Below are positions 1 through 7,420 of a stretch of 13,638 nt of DNA, piece after piece; within the stretch, counting starts at the first letter, position 1; each line of letters begins with the position of its first letter. This stretch comes from Nitrospira sp. UBA2082 (GTDB lineage: Bacteria > Nitrospirota > Nitrospiria > Nitrospirales > Nitrospiraceae): positions 75,478 to 89,115 of the forward strand of contig DCZO01000009.1 in assembly GCA_002331335.1 (NCBI GenBank). The letters are read 5' to 3'. The translations under genes and the position numbers were made by a program. A model generated the notes under the pieces. That model did not search any database and was not told the origin of the DNA. It was given only the letters and a program-made list of their open reading frames with translations.

Positions 1-243
1 GCCGAACCACGGATCGTCGCGCGGCAGTTCAGAGGATCGGAAAATCTGTACACCGTCCGGCTCGGTTCCGGCCAAATCATCCACAGCAGCGAAAGTTCGA
101 CCAGCGTGTATCACGAAGGGACAGCCGTCGAGGTGCGGATCGCAGCGACACACACGGTGCTGTTCCCAGCCGATTTGCTCTCCCCTCAAACAGGCGGGCA
201 CATAGGCCTTCCGGTCTCCCGCGCGGGGACCAAGCCGGATTGA
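1..243 (+). CDS. ABC transporter ATP-binding protein, C-terminal fragment (TOBE domain)
   Basis: The open frame enters from the left edge and stops at TGA 241-243, leaving the last 80 residues. The visible part resembles the TOBE domain at the C-terminus of ATPases that energise iron, polyamine, sulfate or molybdate importers. It has a beta-rich pattern (ENLYTVRLGSG, then VEVRIAATHTVLFPAD). The Walker A, signature and Walker B motifs lie outside the window, so ATPase identity rests on this domain alone. The ExbB-ExbD-TonB-receptor genes that follow make an Fe3+ importer ATPase (FbpC/AfuC type) the most attractive guess, but substrate is inference. It could also be a molybdate or polyamine transporter subunit. 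The next gene begins 76 bp later behind its own promoter and Fur-like signals, so the two need not be co-transcribed. Confidence 0.6.
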   Translation, partial: AEPRIVARQFRGSENLYTVRLGSGQIIHSSESSTSVYHEGTAVEVRIAATHTVLFPADLLSPQTGGHIGLPVSRAGTKPD

Positions 244-252
244 ATTTTCCTG

Positions 253-282
253 TTGACATCGACGAGCAGCGGATGGTATTGA
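253..282 (+). promoter_or_regulatory. Candidate sigma70 promoter upstream of exbB
   Basis: A consensus -35 hexamer TTGACA (253-258) is followed after 18 bp by TATTGA (277-282), a poor -10 with three of six matches. The Fur-like element at 275-293 covers the -10 position, the usual place for repression. The weak -10 keeps the confidence low. Confidence 0.35.
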
Positions 283-293
283 GAAGCATTATC
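275..293 (+). promoter_or_regulatory. Putative Fur box
   Basis: The 19 bases ggtattgagaagcattatc match the classical Fur consensus GATAATGATAATCATTATC at 15 of 19 positions, and the last seven bases match exactly. The element lies 26 bp before the exbB ATG and overlaps the candidate -10. Known Fur biology predicts repression of exbB-exbD-tonB when iron is plentiful. No Fur gene is in the window. Confidence 0.5.
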
Positions 294-319
294 AAGATTT
301 GAGACGAGGAAATCTGGCC

Positions 320-751
320 ATGGATGCGCTGAAAGATATCATCGATTATGGGGTCATCGGCCTTCTGCTTGCCTTAAGTGTCTGGGCGGTGGCGGTCGCC
401 GTCGAACGATGGCAGTTTTATCGACACATCGACCCCGCTCACTATCCCAACCGGCAGCTATTCGAGATCGCCCTGACCAAACGACTAGTGGTGATCGGAA
501 CCGTGGCGGCCAATGCTCCGTACATTGGACTCTTAGGGACGGTCCTTGGTATCATGCTGACCTTCCACACGATGGGAACCTCCAAGACGATCGCCGTCAG
601 CTCCATCATGGTCGGCCTGAGTCTGGCGCTCAAGGCAACGGCCGTGGGGTTGCTGGTGGCCATCCCCTGCGTGGTCATGAACAACGCGCTCCGGCGGCGC
701 GTCACCGAACTTCTTACGCTATACCAGGCACAACACCAACATGGATCGTGA
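320..751 (+). CDS. exbB: ExbB, compact type (TonB-system proton channel subunit)
   Basis: ExbB of the MotA/TolQ/ExbB family forms the inner-membrane proton channel that, with ExbD, energises TonB. The protein has 143 residues and three predicted membrane segments: about 10-30, 66-88 (NAPYIGLLGTVLGIMLTF, the family's most conserved stretch) and 100-125 (LSLALKATAVGLLVAIP). It lacks the longer N-terminus of E. coli ExbB (about 244 residues), as expected for the short 'type 2' ExbB. I chose ATG 320 because GAGGA (306-310) lies 9 bp upstream; a TTG at 299 would add seven residues but has no comparable ribosome site. The 3' end overlaps exbD by 11 bp, so translation is probably coupled. A Fur-like element precedes it. 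Confidence 0.9.
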   Translation: MDALKDIIDYGVIGLLLALSVWAVAVAVERWQFYRHIDPAHYPNRQLFEIALTKRLVVIGTVAANAPYIGLLGTVLGIMLTFHTMGTSKTIAVSSIMVGLSLALKATAVGLLVAIPCVVMNNALRRRVTELLTLYQAQHQHGS

Positions 752-1115
752 GCTGAACCAAATCAACGTCATCCCCCTGGTTGACGTCATGCTGGTTCTG
801 TTGGTGATCGTCCTCACGACAGCCACCTTCATCAGCACCGGCCAGATCCCTGTAGATTTGGCCAAAGCGACCGAGGCCGGGGATCGCAAAGACGTGCCGG
901 TCGTCATCACGCTGACGGCGGAAGGACACATGTACCTGAACGACTCCGCTGTCCCGGAAAACGGTTTGCGGATCGTACTCGAATCGCATCCCCGGGAATC
1001 GCTGGTCGTCGTCCGCGCCGACAAAGTGACGGTCTTGGAACGGTTCGTCCAGGTGGTCGATGAAGTACGCAGCCTCGGCTTCGGACAAGTCAGCTTGGAA
1101 GTGGTGAAATCGTGA
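741..1115 (+). CDS. exbD: ExbD/TolR family protein
   Basis: ExbD is the single-pass inner-membrane partner of ExbB; its membrane aspartate carries protons to power TonB. The protein has 124 residues: a short cytoplasmic N-terminus with the conserved NVIPLVDVMLVLLVI segment (residues 9-23, essential Asp at 15), then a periplasmic domain ending in VVDEVRSLGFGQVSLEV, typical of ExbD. The start at 741 lies inside the end of exbB. The stop TGA overlaps the tonB ATG as TGATG (1113-1117), so the three genes form a tightly coupled operon. Family assignment is secure. TolR is the alternative, but tonB directly downstream favours ExbD. Confidence 0.92.
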   Translation: MDRELNQINVIPLVDVMLVLLVIVLTTATFISTGQIPVDLAKATEAGDRKDVPVVITLTAEGHMYLNDSAVPENGLRIVLESHPRESLVVVRADKVTVLERFVQVVDEVRSLGFGQVSLEVVKS

Positions 1116-1924
1116 TGACGCTTTCCCATCACTGTCCGGATACCGCACACCGGCACAAGCAGGGCTGGATCTACTCCGTGCTTCTCCATACGATGATGGG
1201 AACCGGCGCGTTCGCTCTGGCGTCAAGTTTGACACCGTCGTTTGAACCGGACTCCTTCAAATGGAATGTCGCGCTGGTGCAATCTCCGGCCCCTCAACCG
1301 GCAACAACCCCTGTCCCGGAAATCAAGCCGCAGCCCAAGCAGATTCAGCCGGTCATGAAACCCGTTCAGCGGCAGGTCGTGCAACCGGTTGAAGACATCA
1401 CCCCGGTCAATCACACGGCTTCGACGTTCATTCCCCAAACCGTTCAACGTGAGGAAGTCAGTGAGCCGATTGTGACGCGGGACAAGATTGTTCCGGAAGA
1501 AGAGCCGGTCGAAACCAAGATCGCCTCGATACAAGAACCCATTACCCCTCCCATCATGGAGCCAGCTGCAGAACCGGCGCCTCAGCAGGCCGCCGCCGAA
1601 CCGGCAACCGTGGTGACCACGGCACCTGTAATCAAGGCCGACTATGGATGGCTGATGAAGTCGTTATTGAGCCGGATCAACGAGCTCAAGAACTATCCGC
1701 ATATGGCGCGAATGAACCACTGGGAAGGCAAGGTCGTGCTCCGGGCCGTCATCAAGGATGACGGACAAGTGCTTATGGTCGATGTGCAGGAAAGCTCAGG
1801 CCGTTCCATTCTTGATAACGATGCGATGGAAACGCTTCGCAGGGCGTCGCCGTTAAAACTGGAGCAGCCCCTGGGAAAACCTCAAGTCGCGATCCTGATG
1901 CCGATCAGCTATTCGCTTCGTTAG
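1115..1924 (+). CDS. tonB: TonB energy-transducing protein
   Basis: TonB spans the periplasm and pulls on outer-membrane receptors using ExbB/ExbD energy. The 269-residue protein has an N-terminal membrane anchor (about 17-36) with the SxxxH motif needed for ExbB coupling (S21, H25). A long Pro/Glu/Gln-rich linker follows (about 45-165), then a C-terminal TonB domain with NYPHMARMNHWEGKVVLRAVI, a variant of the family YPxxAR start. It ends in PISYSLR. I prefer ATG 1115, which overlaps the exbD stop as TGATG; an in-frame GTG at 1112 would add one residue. It probably serves the receptor gene that begins 133 bp downstream. Confidence 0.92.
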   Translation: MTLSHHCPDTAHRHKQGWIYSVLLHTMMGTGAFALASSLTPSFEPDSFKWNVALVQSPAPQPATTPVPEIKPQPKQIQPVMKPVQRQVVQPVEDITPVNHTASTFIPQTVQREEVSEPIVTRDKIVPEEEPVETKIASIQEPITPPIMEPAAEPAPQQAAAEPATVVTTAPVIKADYGWLMKSLLSRINELKNYPHMARMNHWEGKVVLRAVIKDDGQVLMVDVQESSGRSILDNDAMETLRRASPLKLEQPLGKPQVAILMPISYSLR

Positions 1925-2056
1925 ATGGCGCACAAGGAAGTTGTTCCATGTTGACACGACCCCATCCGCATCTGCATCTGCCTCTTGGCTCCCCATAGCC
2001 AGGGCTCGTTCCTAAACCATAGAGGCCATCAGAGCCCTTTCAGAAGGAGAAGAGTG

Positions 2057-4453
2057 ATGTCTGGGTTTTTGTTATTGAGAATGAGAATAAGAACTAGCTT
2101 TATAATGATCGGGCTCGCGATGGCCCTTGGACATGCAGGCGGCCTTCCGGCGATCGCCGAGGAACCGGCGGCTGAAAAGGCGCCGGCTGCGCAGCCGTCC
2201 AAAACCGTGACACCGCCAGACTCAAATGCCCAGCAGACTGAGGCTGCAGCGGCTGAACAAAAGGCGCTGAAAATCCCATTGACGGAAGTCATCGGCACCG
2301 CCCCGGAAGCGCTAGATCATATCCCAGGGTCGGGGAAGGTCGTGACCAGCGAGAGCATCGAACGGAACCATCGGTTCACGATCAATGAAGCGTTGCGCGA
2401 GGTTCCGGGAGTTCATGTCCGGGATGAGGACGGAGTCGGCCTTAGGCCCAATATCGGCATTCGCGGGCTGGACCCGACGCGGAGCAGGAAAGTGCACATC
2501 ATGGAGGACGGCGTCCCGATCATGCTCATGCCGTACGGCGACCCATCCTCGTATTATTTCCCGCCCATCTTCCGGTTCGATCGCATCGAGGTGCTGAAGG
2601 GCAGCGGGCAGCTCCTCTATGGCCCGCAGACCATCGGCGGCGTGATGAACTTCATCACCCGCATGCCGTCGGCCACTCCCGAAGGTCACTTTCAAGTCTG
2701 GGGCGGCAACTTGAACTATCTCAATACGCATTTCGATTACGGCGGTACGTGGGGGAAAAGCGGGTACTTGGTCGATTACACCCATTCCCAAATAGACACC
2801 CCGCGGTTTACCAACATCCGCGCGAAGATCGATGACCTGACGTTCAAAACCGTTCAGGAACTGAGCGACCGGACTCAGATCATGGCCAAGTTCAATTACT
2901 ACCGCGAGAACTCCGGGATCGGGTACCAGGGTCTAACCCAAGCCGAATGGGCCACACGCGGCGAAGAAAGACAGACGCCGTTCGTCAACGACCACTTCGA
3001 TTTCATGCGGCTCGGCTATCATGTGGCGGTTAATCACATGTTCACCGCCAATCTGACATCGACGACGAACCTCTTTGGCCACTTTATTCAACGAGATTGG
3101 AGCCGCCAGTCTCAACAAGGGGTGGATGTCAACGGCAATCCGGTCGGCGGCATACAAAACGGCAACAGTATCCCGAACTTTACCCCGGGCCCTCCCATAA
3201 GAGAGGTCCATGGTGTCGTTCCCGCCAACCGGCGCTTCACCAACGAGCGCGAGTATTGGGTCTGGGGAGTTGAGCCTCGCTTCCACTATTCTCATTCTAT
3301 TCTGGGACTCAGGGCGGAAGCGGACTTCGGAGGCCGCTACATGTTCGAACAATCGGACCGCAAGCAATTGCTCAATACCGTCTCAGGCACCGGCTTACCC
3401 TCAAGCTGCGTCGTCGCCGTGGCCGGAGCTACTTGTTTGGGGGAAAACAATAAGCGCACCACCAACGCCTATGCCTTCTTTGCCCAGGAACGGTTGTTCC
3501 TTGGTCCATTCACCCTGACGCCTGGGTTCCGGGTCGAACATATCAGCTATGATCAAACCAACAGATTGGCGAACAACGGCGCCGGCAACTACGGAAAGAC
3601 CAACTTCACGGAAGTGCTGCCGGGAGCCGGCATTACCTATTCGCCGTTCAAAGATCATACGTTGTTCTTTGGCGCCCACCGCGGCATGTCACCGCCGCAG
3701 GTCTCCGATGCAGTCGCTCTCGCCACAGGCACAGTTGTCAATGATCTGGGACCAGAATTGAGTTGGACGTACGAATTTGGGGCGAGAGGTAATCTCACTC
3801 CATGGGCCGGTTATGCGATCACCGGCTACCAGATGGACTTCGACAATCAGATCATTACCCAATCGGTTGCAGGCGGAGTCGGTTCCACTCTGACCAGCGC
3901 CGGCAGAACGCAACACCGCGGCGCCGAAGTGGCGACCCGGATCGATCTGCTGGACGCTGTGACAGGCCGAAACGATGAGGAAGACGTCACGCTGGATTTC
4001 AACTATACCTGGGTAGCCCAGGCAGATTTTAAAGGCACCCGCAACAGCTCCCTAGGAACATCAGCTTTGTTACCAGGAGAATCGACCACCTTCAATGTCA
4101 GCGGTAACCGCCTCCCCTACTCGCCGGAACATCTCATTTCAGCGGGTATCGGGTATGCCAATCGGGGCTTCAGTCTCGGGCCGTTCAACGCACGCGTGGA
4201 AACCCAGTGTGTCAGCGATCAATTCGCCGATGATCGGAATACGGTCATTCCGACACCCAACGGACAACGCGGGCTCGTGAAGGGCTGGTGCATGCTCAAT
4301 GCGTCGGTCAACCAGCATGTGAAGAAGATCAATACGACCTTCTTCTTCACGGGTAAAAACATGTTGGACCATGACGTCATCATGGACCGCACCCGTGGTA
4401 TCTATCCCGGCCTGCCGGCCCTCTGGCAAGCCGGAGCCAAGTGGACGTTCTAA
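2057..4453 (+). CDS. fecA: TonB-dependent outer-membrane receptor, FecA-type
   Basis: This is a 22-strand-type TonB-dependent receptor of 798 residues that imports an iron complex across the outer membrane. A signal peptide (about 1-35, PAIA|EE) is followed by an Ala/Pro/Glu-rich stretch, a likely TonB box near LTEVIGT (75-81) and the plug domain (about 85-205). The plug carries NIGIRGLDP, a PYGDP loop and GPQTIGGVMNFITR, which closely resemble FecA. The beta-barrel ends in WTF, with the terminal aromatic typical of outer-membrane proteins. There is no room for the N-terminal signalling domain that regulates fec operons, and no FecI/FecR lies nearby, so sensing through this receptor is unlikely. 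ATG 2057 is chosen because AAGGAG (2043-2048) lies 8 bp upstream. The ligand (citrate or a siderophore) is not determined by sequence. Confidence 0.85.
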   Translation: MSGFLLLRMRIRTSFIMIGLAMALGHAGGLPAIAEEPAAEKAPAAQPSKTVTPPDSNAQQTEAAAAEQKALKIPLTEVIGTAPEALDHIPGSGKVVTSESIERNHRFTINEALREVPGVHVRDEDGVGLRPNIGIRGLDPTRSRKVHIMEDGVPIMLMPYGDPSSYYFPPIFRFDRIEVLKGSGQLLYGPQTIGGVMNFITRMPSATPEGHFQVWGGNLNYLNTHFDYGGTWGKSGYLVDYTHSQIDTPRFTNIRAKIDDLTFKTVQELSDRTQIMAKFNYYRENSGIGYQGLTQAEWATRGEERQTPFVNDHFDFMRLGYHVAVNHMFTANLTSTTNLFGHFIQRDWSRQSQQGVDVNGNPVGGIQNGNSIPNFTPGPPIREVHGVVPANRRFTNEREYWVWGVEPRFHYSHSILGLRAEADFGGRYMFEQSDRKQLLNTVSGTGLPSSCVVAVAGATCLGENNKRTTNAYAFFAQERLFLGPFTLTPGFRVEHISYDQTNRLANNGAGNYGKTNFTEVLPGAGITYSPFKDHTLFFGAHRGMSPPQVSDAVALATGTVVNDLGPELSWTYEFGARGNLTPWAGYAITGYQMDFDNQIITQSVAGGVGSTLTSAGRTQHRGAEVATRIDLLDAVTGRNDEEDVTLDFNYTWVAQADFKGTRNSSLGTSALLPGESTTFNVSGNRLPYSPEHLISAGIGYANRGFSLGPFNARVETQCVSDQFADDRNTVIPTPNGQRGLVKGWCMLNASVNQHVKKINTTFFFTGKNMLDHDVIMDRTRGIYPGLPALWQAGAKWTF

Positions 4454-4463
4454 CGCAAGCCGG

Positions 4464-4493
4464 CAGGCGGACGGCCGGAAGACCGTCCGCCTG
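4464..4493 (+). repeat. Perfect 11-bp stem-loop between the receptor and zinc-finger genes
   Basis: CAGGCGGACGG (4464-4474) pairs fully with CCGTCCGCCTG (4483-4493) around an 8-nt loop. No T-run follows, so it is not a canonical terminator. It ends 15 bp before ATG 4509, right before the AAGAAGG ribosome site. It may stabilise the receptor mRNA or reduce read-through into the small downstream gene. Confidence 0.6.
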
Positions 4494-4508
4494 TCAAGAA
4501 GGTTCACC

Positions 4509-4697
4509 ATGAAACAGCATCACACCGATTCAATCGCGCACACGGAACGGTCAGCAGAACAAGTGCGGTGCCTGTGCGGGCAACTCCTTGCCCGTATGGT
4601 CGACACAGGCATCGAGCTGAAGTGTAAACGATGCCGGCAACTCGTCACGATTCCGTTTTCACGCATCGCCGGCTTTCCGGACAAACTGATGAACTGA
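4509..4697 (+). CDS. Small Com-like zinc-finger protein
   Basis: This 62-residue protein resembles the phage Mu Com family of small zinc-binding translational activators. Com-like genes are also found outside phages in bacterial chromosomes. The four cysteines sit as CLC (21, 23) and CKRC (39, 42) within VRCLCGQLLAR and IELKCKRCRQL, a pattern expected to bind one zinc ion. ATG 4509 follows AAGAAGG (4496-4502) with about 6 bp spacing. The gene lies between the receptor stem-loop and the strong terminator at 4740, so it is the last gene of the iron-uptake transcript if that transcript reads through. No phage genes surround it. Its function is unknown; RNA binding is inference from the family. 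Being short, it rests on the cysteine pattern and ribosome site. Confidence 0.65.
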   Translation: MKQHHTDSIAHTERSAEQVRCLCGQLLARMVDTGIELKCKRCRQLVTIPFSRIAGFPDKLMN

Positions 4698-4739
4698 CCG
4701 ATCGTTCATTGCCAGCAGCGGCCAGAGGTTTACACCCAG

Positions 4740-4775
4740 AGCCCAGGACCATCTCGATGGTCCTGGGCTTTTTTA
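4740..4775 (+). terminator. Rho-independent terminator ending the iron-uptake block
   Basis: AGCCCAGGACCAT (4740-4752) pairs perfectly over 13 bp with ATGGTCCTGGGCT (4757-4769) around a CTCG loop. A run of Ts (4769-4774) follows directly. Stem, tetraloop and T-tract make this a strong intrinsic terminator on the plus strand. The next gene begins 20 bp later. Confidence 0.9.
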
Positions 4776-4794
4776 TTGTCGTGGGAGGGATGAT

Positions 4795-5481
4795 ATGCGC
4801 ACGAATGTTGTAGAACACATCGAGCCGGCAGTCCTGACCATTCAAGGGCTGCTCGGCAAAATCGATCGTCTCCGACTTCCGGCAGCCTCCCGCCGAGACC
4901 TCGAAAGCATCTTGGTGCGTCAAGTCAGCATGGAGATCGATCGTACCCTGCCTTGGCAGGCCGGTCACAGCACCGGCACCGCCGCCATCGCCGGTCTCAT
5001 AGGCGAATGGCTGGGGTTAGACGGCTCGGAATTGCACGACCTCAAGCTTGCCGCCTTGCTCCATGACATCGGACTCCTGATGCTGCCGGCTGAACTTCGG
5101 CAGGGCGGGAAAGCACATGACCCCGCATCGTACGTAGCCATCCAGAATCATTCGCGCCTCGGAGCCAACCTCTTGGAGCCTTTCGCGTTTCTGCGTAATG
5201 CGTCGGTCCTCATCGCGCATCACCACGAATGGTGGGATGGCTCAGGATATCCCTACGGCATTAGGGGAACATTCATTCCGCTCGGCGCCAGAATCCTGGC
5301 CGTGGCCGACACGTTTGAAGCGATTCAGGTTCCCAATACGCCGGATCGTGCCCTGCGCAACCACATCGCGCTCAGAATCCTGCGGGTAGCTTCGGGCACC
5401 CAATTCGATCCGAACTTGGTCAATTTATTGTGCCGTCAGTCCGTGCCGGACCTGTTCCACTCCGTTTCAACTGAACAATAA
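4795..5481 (+). CDS. HD-GYP-type phosphohydrolase (possible c-di-GMP phosphodiesterase)
   Basis: The 228-residue protein is an almost bare HD-GYP domain, the family that hydrolyses cyclic di-GMP at a metal centre. Visible residues are H58, the HD doublet (H90-D91 in LLHDIG), H119, the HHHEWWDGSGYP block (142-153, including E145 and the GYP signature) and D173 in AVADTFEA. The family normally has HDxGK, but here the lysine is replaced by leucine (HDIGLL), so activity is uncertain. There is no receiver, PAS or membrane segment; the first 50 residues are an uncharacterised, probably helical lead. A GGGAGGGA ribosome site precedes ATG 4795. Only 10 bp separate it from the cytochrome gene, so the two are probably co-transcribed. 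A general HD signalling-output (HDOD-like) role is the alternative. Confidence 0.75.
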   Translation: MRTNVVEHIEPAVLTIQGLLGKIDRLRLPAASRRDLESILVRQVSMEIDRTLPWQAGHSTGTAAIAGLIGEWLGLDGSELHDLKLAALLHDIGLLMLPAELRQGGKAHDPASYVAIQNHSRLGANLLEPFAFLRNASVLIAHHHEWWDGSGYPYGIRGTFIPLGARILAVADTFEAIQVPNTPDRALRNHIALRILRVASGTQFDPNLVNLLCRQSVPDLFHSVSTEQ

Positions 5482-5491
5482 GAGGTTTACC

Positions 5492-7249
5492 ATGTCACAC
5501 CAACCGAATCATTCTGCATCTTGGGTCCTTTCCGCCCTACTCTGCGCGACCTTCTCGTTCGCCGGCTGCTCCGGCAGCGGCGGTGGCGATCCTACCGCCG
5601 CCCATCCGTCTTCCAACAGCCCCCGCACCTTTGATCCACCGGAGGTCACCAACGGAGAACGGCTGTTTCTAGAAACACGCTTCGCGCAATTCTTCAAGGC
5701 CTATGTGGATGCAGGAGGACGGGTTAATACTCCCTTGCCGGCCGGTGATCCCGTCATGATGCTGACGGAAACTACAACTCCTGGGCAAGGCCTGCCTGGC
5801 CCCTTTGCCGGCCTCTCCATGAATTGCCGCGCGTGCCATCTCGTTGATGAGCATGTGGGGACGCCAGGGGGCGGTATGCGCACCTACGCTGACTTTGCCC
5901 GCCGCAGCCCGATCCCGGCCCGCGTGGAAGACAACCACATCACCGCGCCGCGAAACTCTCCGCCACTCGTCAACGCCTCGCTTGCGCGGAGCGGCGGCAC
6001 GTTGTTCCATTTCGACGGCGAATTTTCGACGATGACCAGGCTGACAGCGGCGACCTTCACCGGCCGTAATTTCGGCTGGCGGCCCGGTGAAAACACTCAG
6101 GCCATTGCGCATGTCGCGCGCATTGTACGGGAAGACGATGGAACCGGCGTCTTGGCCCAAGAATTCGGCGGCCTGCCCTTGGCCGTGATGCTCACCGGCA
6201 GCGGTCGGCCCATCCCGAACGAATTCCGGCTGCCACCCGCGTTCCGGGTCAATGTGGCCAGAGCCACCGATCAGGAGATTTTTGACGGCGTCGTGCGCTT
6301 GGTCGCCGCCTATGTGGAGCAACTGGCTTTCGCCCAAGATACAACCGGCGCCTTTACCCTATCCCCCTACGACGTCTTCCTGACCCGCAACGGGCTTCCT
6401 CGCAAGCCGGAGCCCGGTGAATCGCCGCTCGACTACAGCCGGCGCCTGCGCTCGCTCCTCACTACCCGCCAGCAAGCCGGCACGCTCGTTTTCGTCAGCG
6501 GCAACCCCAACACAGCGGACGGCCGATTCCAATTCCACGATCAGGAGTTCCGCTTTGGAACTGAAGAATTGGCCGGTCTCATGCTGTTCCTCGCCGAGCC
6601 GTCTACCATGCCGCCGACGCCGGCAGAGCTGACGAATGGCGGCATTGGCAACTGCGTGGCCTGCCACGCCGCGCCGAACTTTACGGACTTTGCTCTGCAC
6701 AACACCGGCACTGCGCAAAAAGAGTATGACGATCTACATGGAGCAGGACAGTTCACCCAACTCGCCATTCCCTCCTTGGCGGAGCGGAGCGCCCACCCCG
6801 AATTGTACCTCCCGGCGACTCACACCCATCCGTCCTATCAGGAGCCGTTCAGGACGATACCAAGTTTGGCCAATCCCAATCTGGCGGATCTCGGCGTCTG
6901 GAATATCTTCGCCAATCCGGACATGCCGGAACCCCAAAACATCATCCGGGCGATGTTGTGTGACGGCCGACAGGCCTGTCCCTTGTCAGACGATATCGTG
7001 CTCGACCGGGCCATCGCCCGCGTGAAGACTCCTGGGCTTCGCGATTTGGGACACGGCGCGCCGTACATGCACAATGGACAGTTCAACAGCCTGGAGGACA
7101 TCGTGCAATTTTATCGCGATGCCTCCCAGCAGGCCCGTGCAGGCACCTTGCGCAACGGCGCTCCCCAGCTGCAGGGCATCGCCCTCACCGGGAGTGACCG
7201 TTCGTCGCTGGTAGCCTTTTTGAAATCGCTGAACGAGGACTACGAATGA
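5492..7249 (+). CDS. Di-heme c-type cytochrome lipoprotein, cytochrome c peroxidase/MauG superfamily
   Basis: This predicted exported lipoprotein has 585 residues. Its signal peptide ends in a lipobox (FAGC, Cys26), followed by a Gly/Ser linker. Two heme c sites are visible: CRACH (112-116) and CVACH (388-392). Near the C-terminus GHGAPYMHNGQFNSLEDIVQFY (about 522-543) matches the conserved end of the di-heme peroxidase/MauG superfamily. Members of that superfamily reduce hydrogen peroxide or perform oxidative protein chemistry in the periplasm. At 585 residues it is much longer than classical bacterial peroxidases (about 320-350), and the heme motifs are about 275 residues apart rather than about 150. 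The ribosome site AAGAGG overlaps the upstream stop. The exact reaction is unknown. Confidence 0.8.
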   Translation: MSHQPNHSASWVLSALLCATFSFAGCSGSGGGDPTAAHPSSNSPRTFDPPEVTNGERLFLETRFAQFFKAYVDAGGRVNTPLPAGDPVMMLTETTTPGQGLPGPFAGLSMNCRACHLVDEHVGTPGGGMRTYADFARRSPIPARVEDNHITAPRNSPPLVNASLARSGGTLFHFDGEFSTMTRLTAATFTGRNFGWRPGENTQAIAHVARIVREDDGTGVLAQEFGGLPLAVMLTGSGRPIPNEFRLPPAFRVNVARATDQEIFDGVVRLVAAYVEQLAFAQDTTGAFTLSPYDVFLTRNGLPRKPEPGESPLDYSRRLRSLLTTRQQAGTLVFVSGNPNTADGRFQFHDQEFRFGTEELAGLMLFLAEPSTMPPTPAELTNGGIGNCVACHAAPNFTDFALHNTGTAQKEYDDLHGAGQFTQLAIPSLAERSAHPELYLPATHTHPSYQEPFRTIPSLANPNLADLGVWNIFANPDMPEPQNIIRAMLCDGRQACPLSDDIVLDRAIARVKTPGLRDLGHGAPYMHNGQFNSLEDIVQFYRDASQQARAGTLRNGAPQLQGIALTGSDRSSLVAFLKSLNEDYE

Positions 7250-7276
7250 AGGAGGGACAAACAGAGTCGGATGGTT

Positions 7277-7300
7277 GCCGGCGCTCCCTTCGCCGGCTTT
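7277..7300 (+). terminator. Weak Rho-independent terminator after the di-heme cytochrome
   Basis: GCCGGCG (7277-7283) pairs with CGCCGGC (7291-7297) over a 7-nt loop and is followed by only three Ts. It lies 28 bp after the cytochrome stop. The short T-run makes it a moderate candidate. Confidence 0.5.
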
Positions 7301-7369
7301 GAAGTGGGAAGATACCCCTCCCACTTCAGCGGCGGGATCCTCACAGCAGCCTCCCGAGGAACCCGCCGC
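7300..7369. repeat. Two further stem-loops in the convergent intergenic region
   Basis: TGAAGTGGGA (7300-7309) pairs with TCCCACTTCA (7319-7328). Directly after it, GCGGCGGG (7329-7336) pairs with CCCGCCGC (7362-7369), and an inner TCCTC/GAGGA pair (7338-7342/7356-7360) extends that stem past an A-A mismatch. Together with the stem at 7277-7297 they tile the gap between converging transcripts. No T-run follows either on either strand. Confidence 0.5.
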
Positions 7370-7420
7370 CCCCTATCCCCTATTTTCACATCATGACTTA
7401 GTAAAGAGGTGCGACGGACG

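Noticed and set aside
1951..1979. TTGACA upstream of the receptor as a promoter
   Set aside because: At 16-18 bp spacing there is no acceptable -10; the following sequence is GC-rich with CATCTG repeats.
1985..2056. TTG start adding 24 residues to the receptor
   Set aside because: The extension puts a hydrophilic Arg/His-rich stretch before the signal peptide, whereas ATG 2057 has AAGGAG at good spacing.
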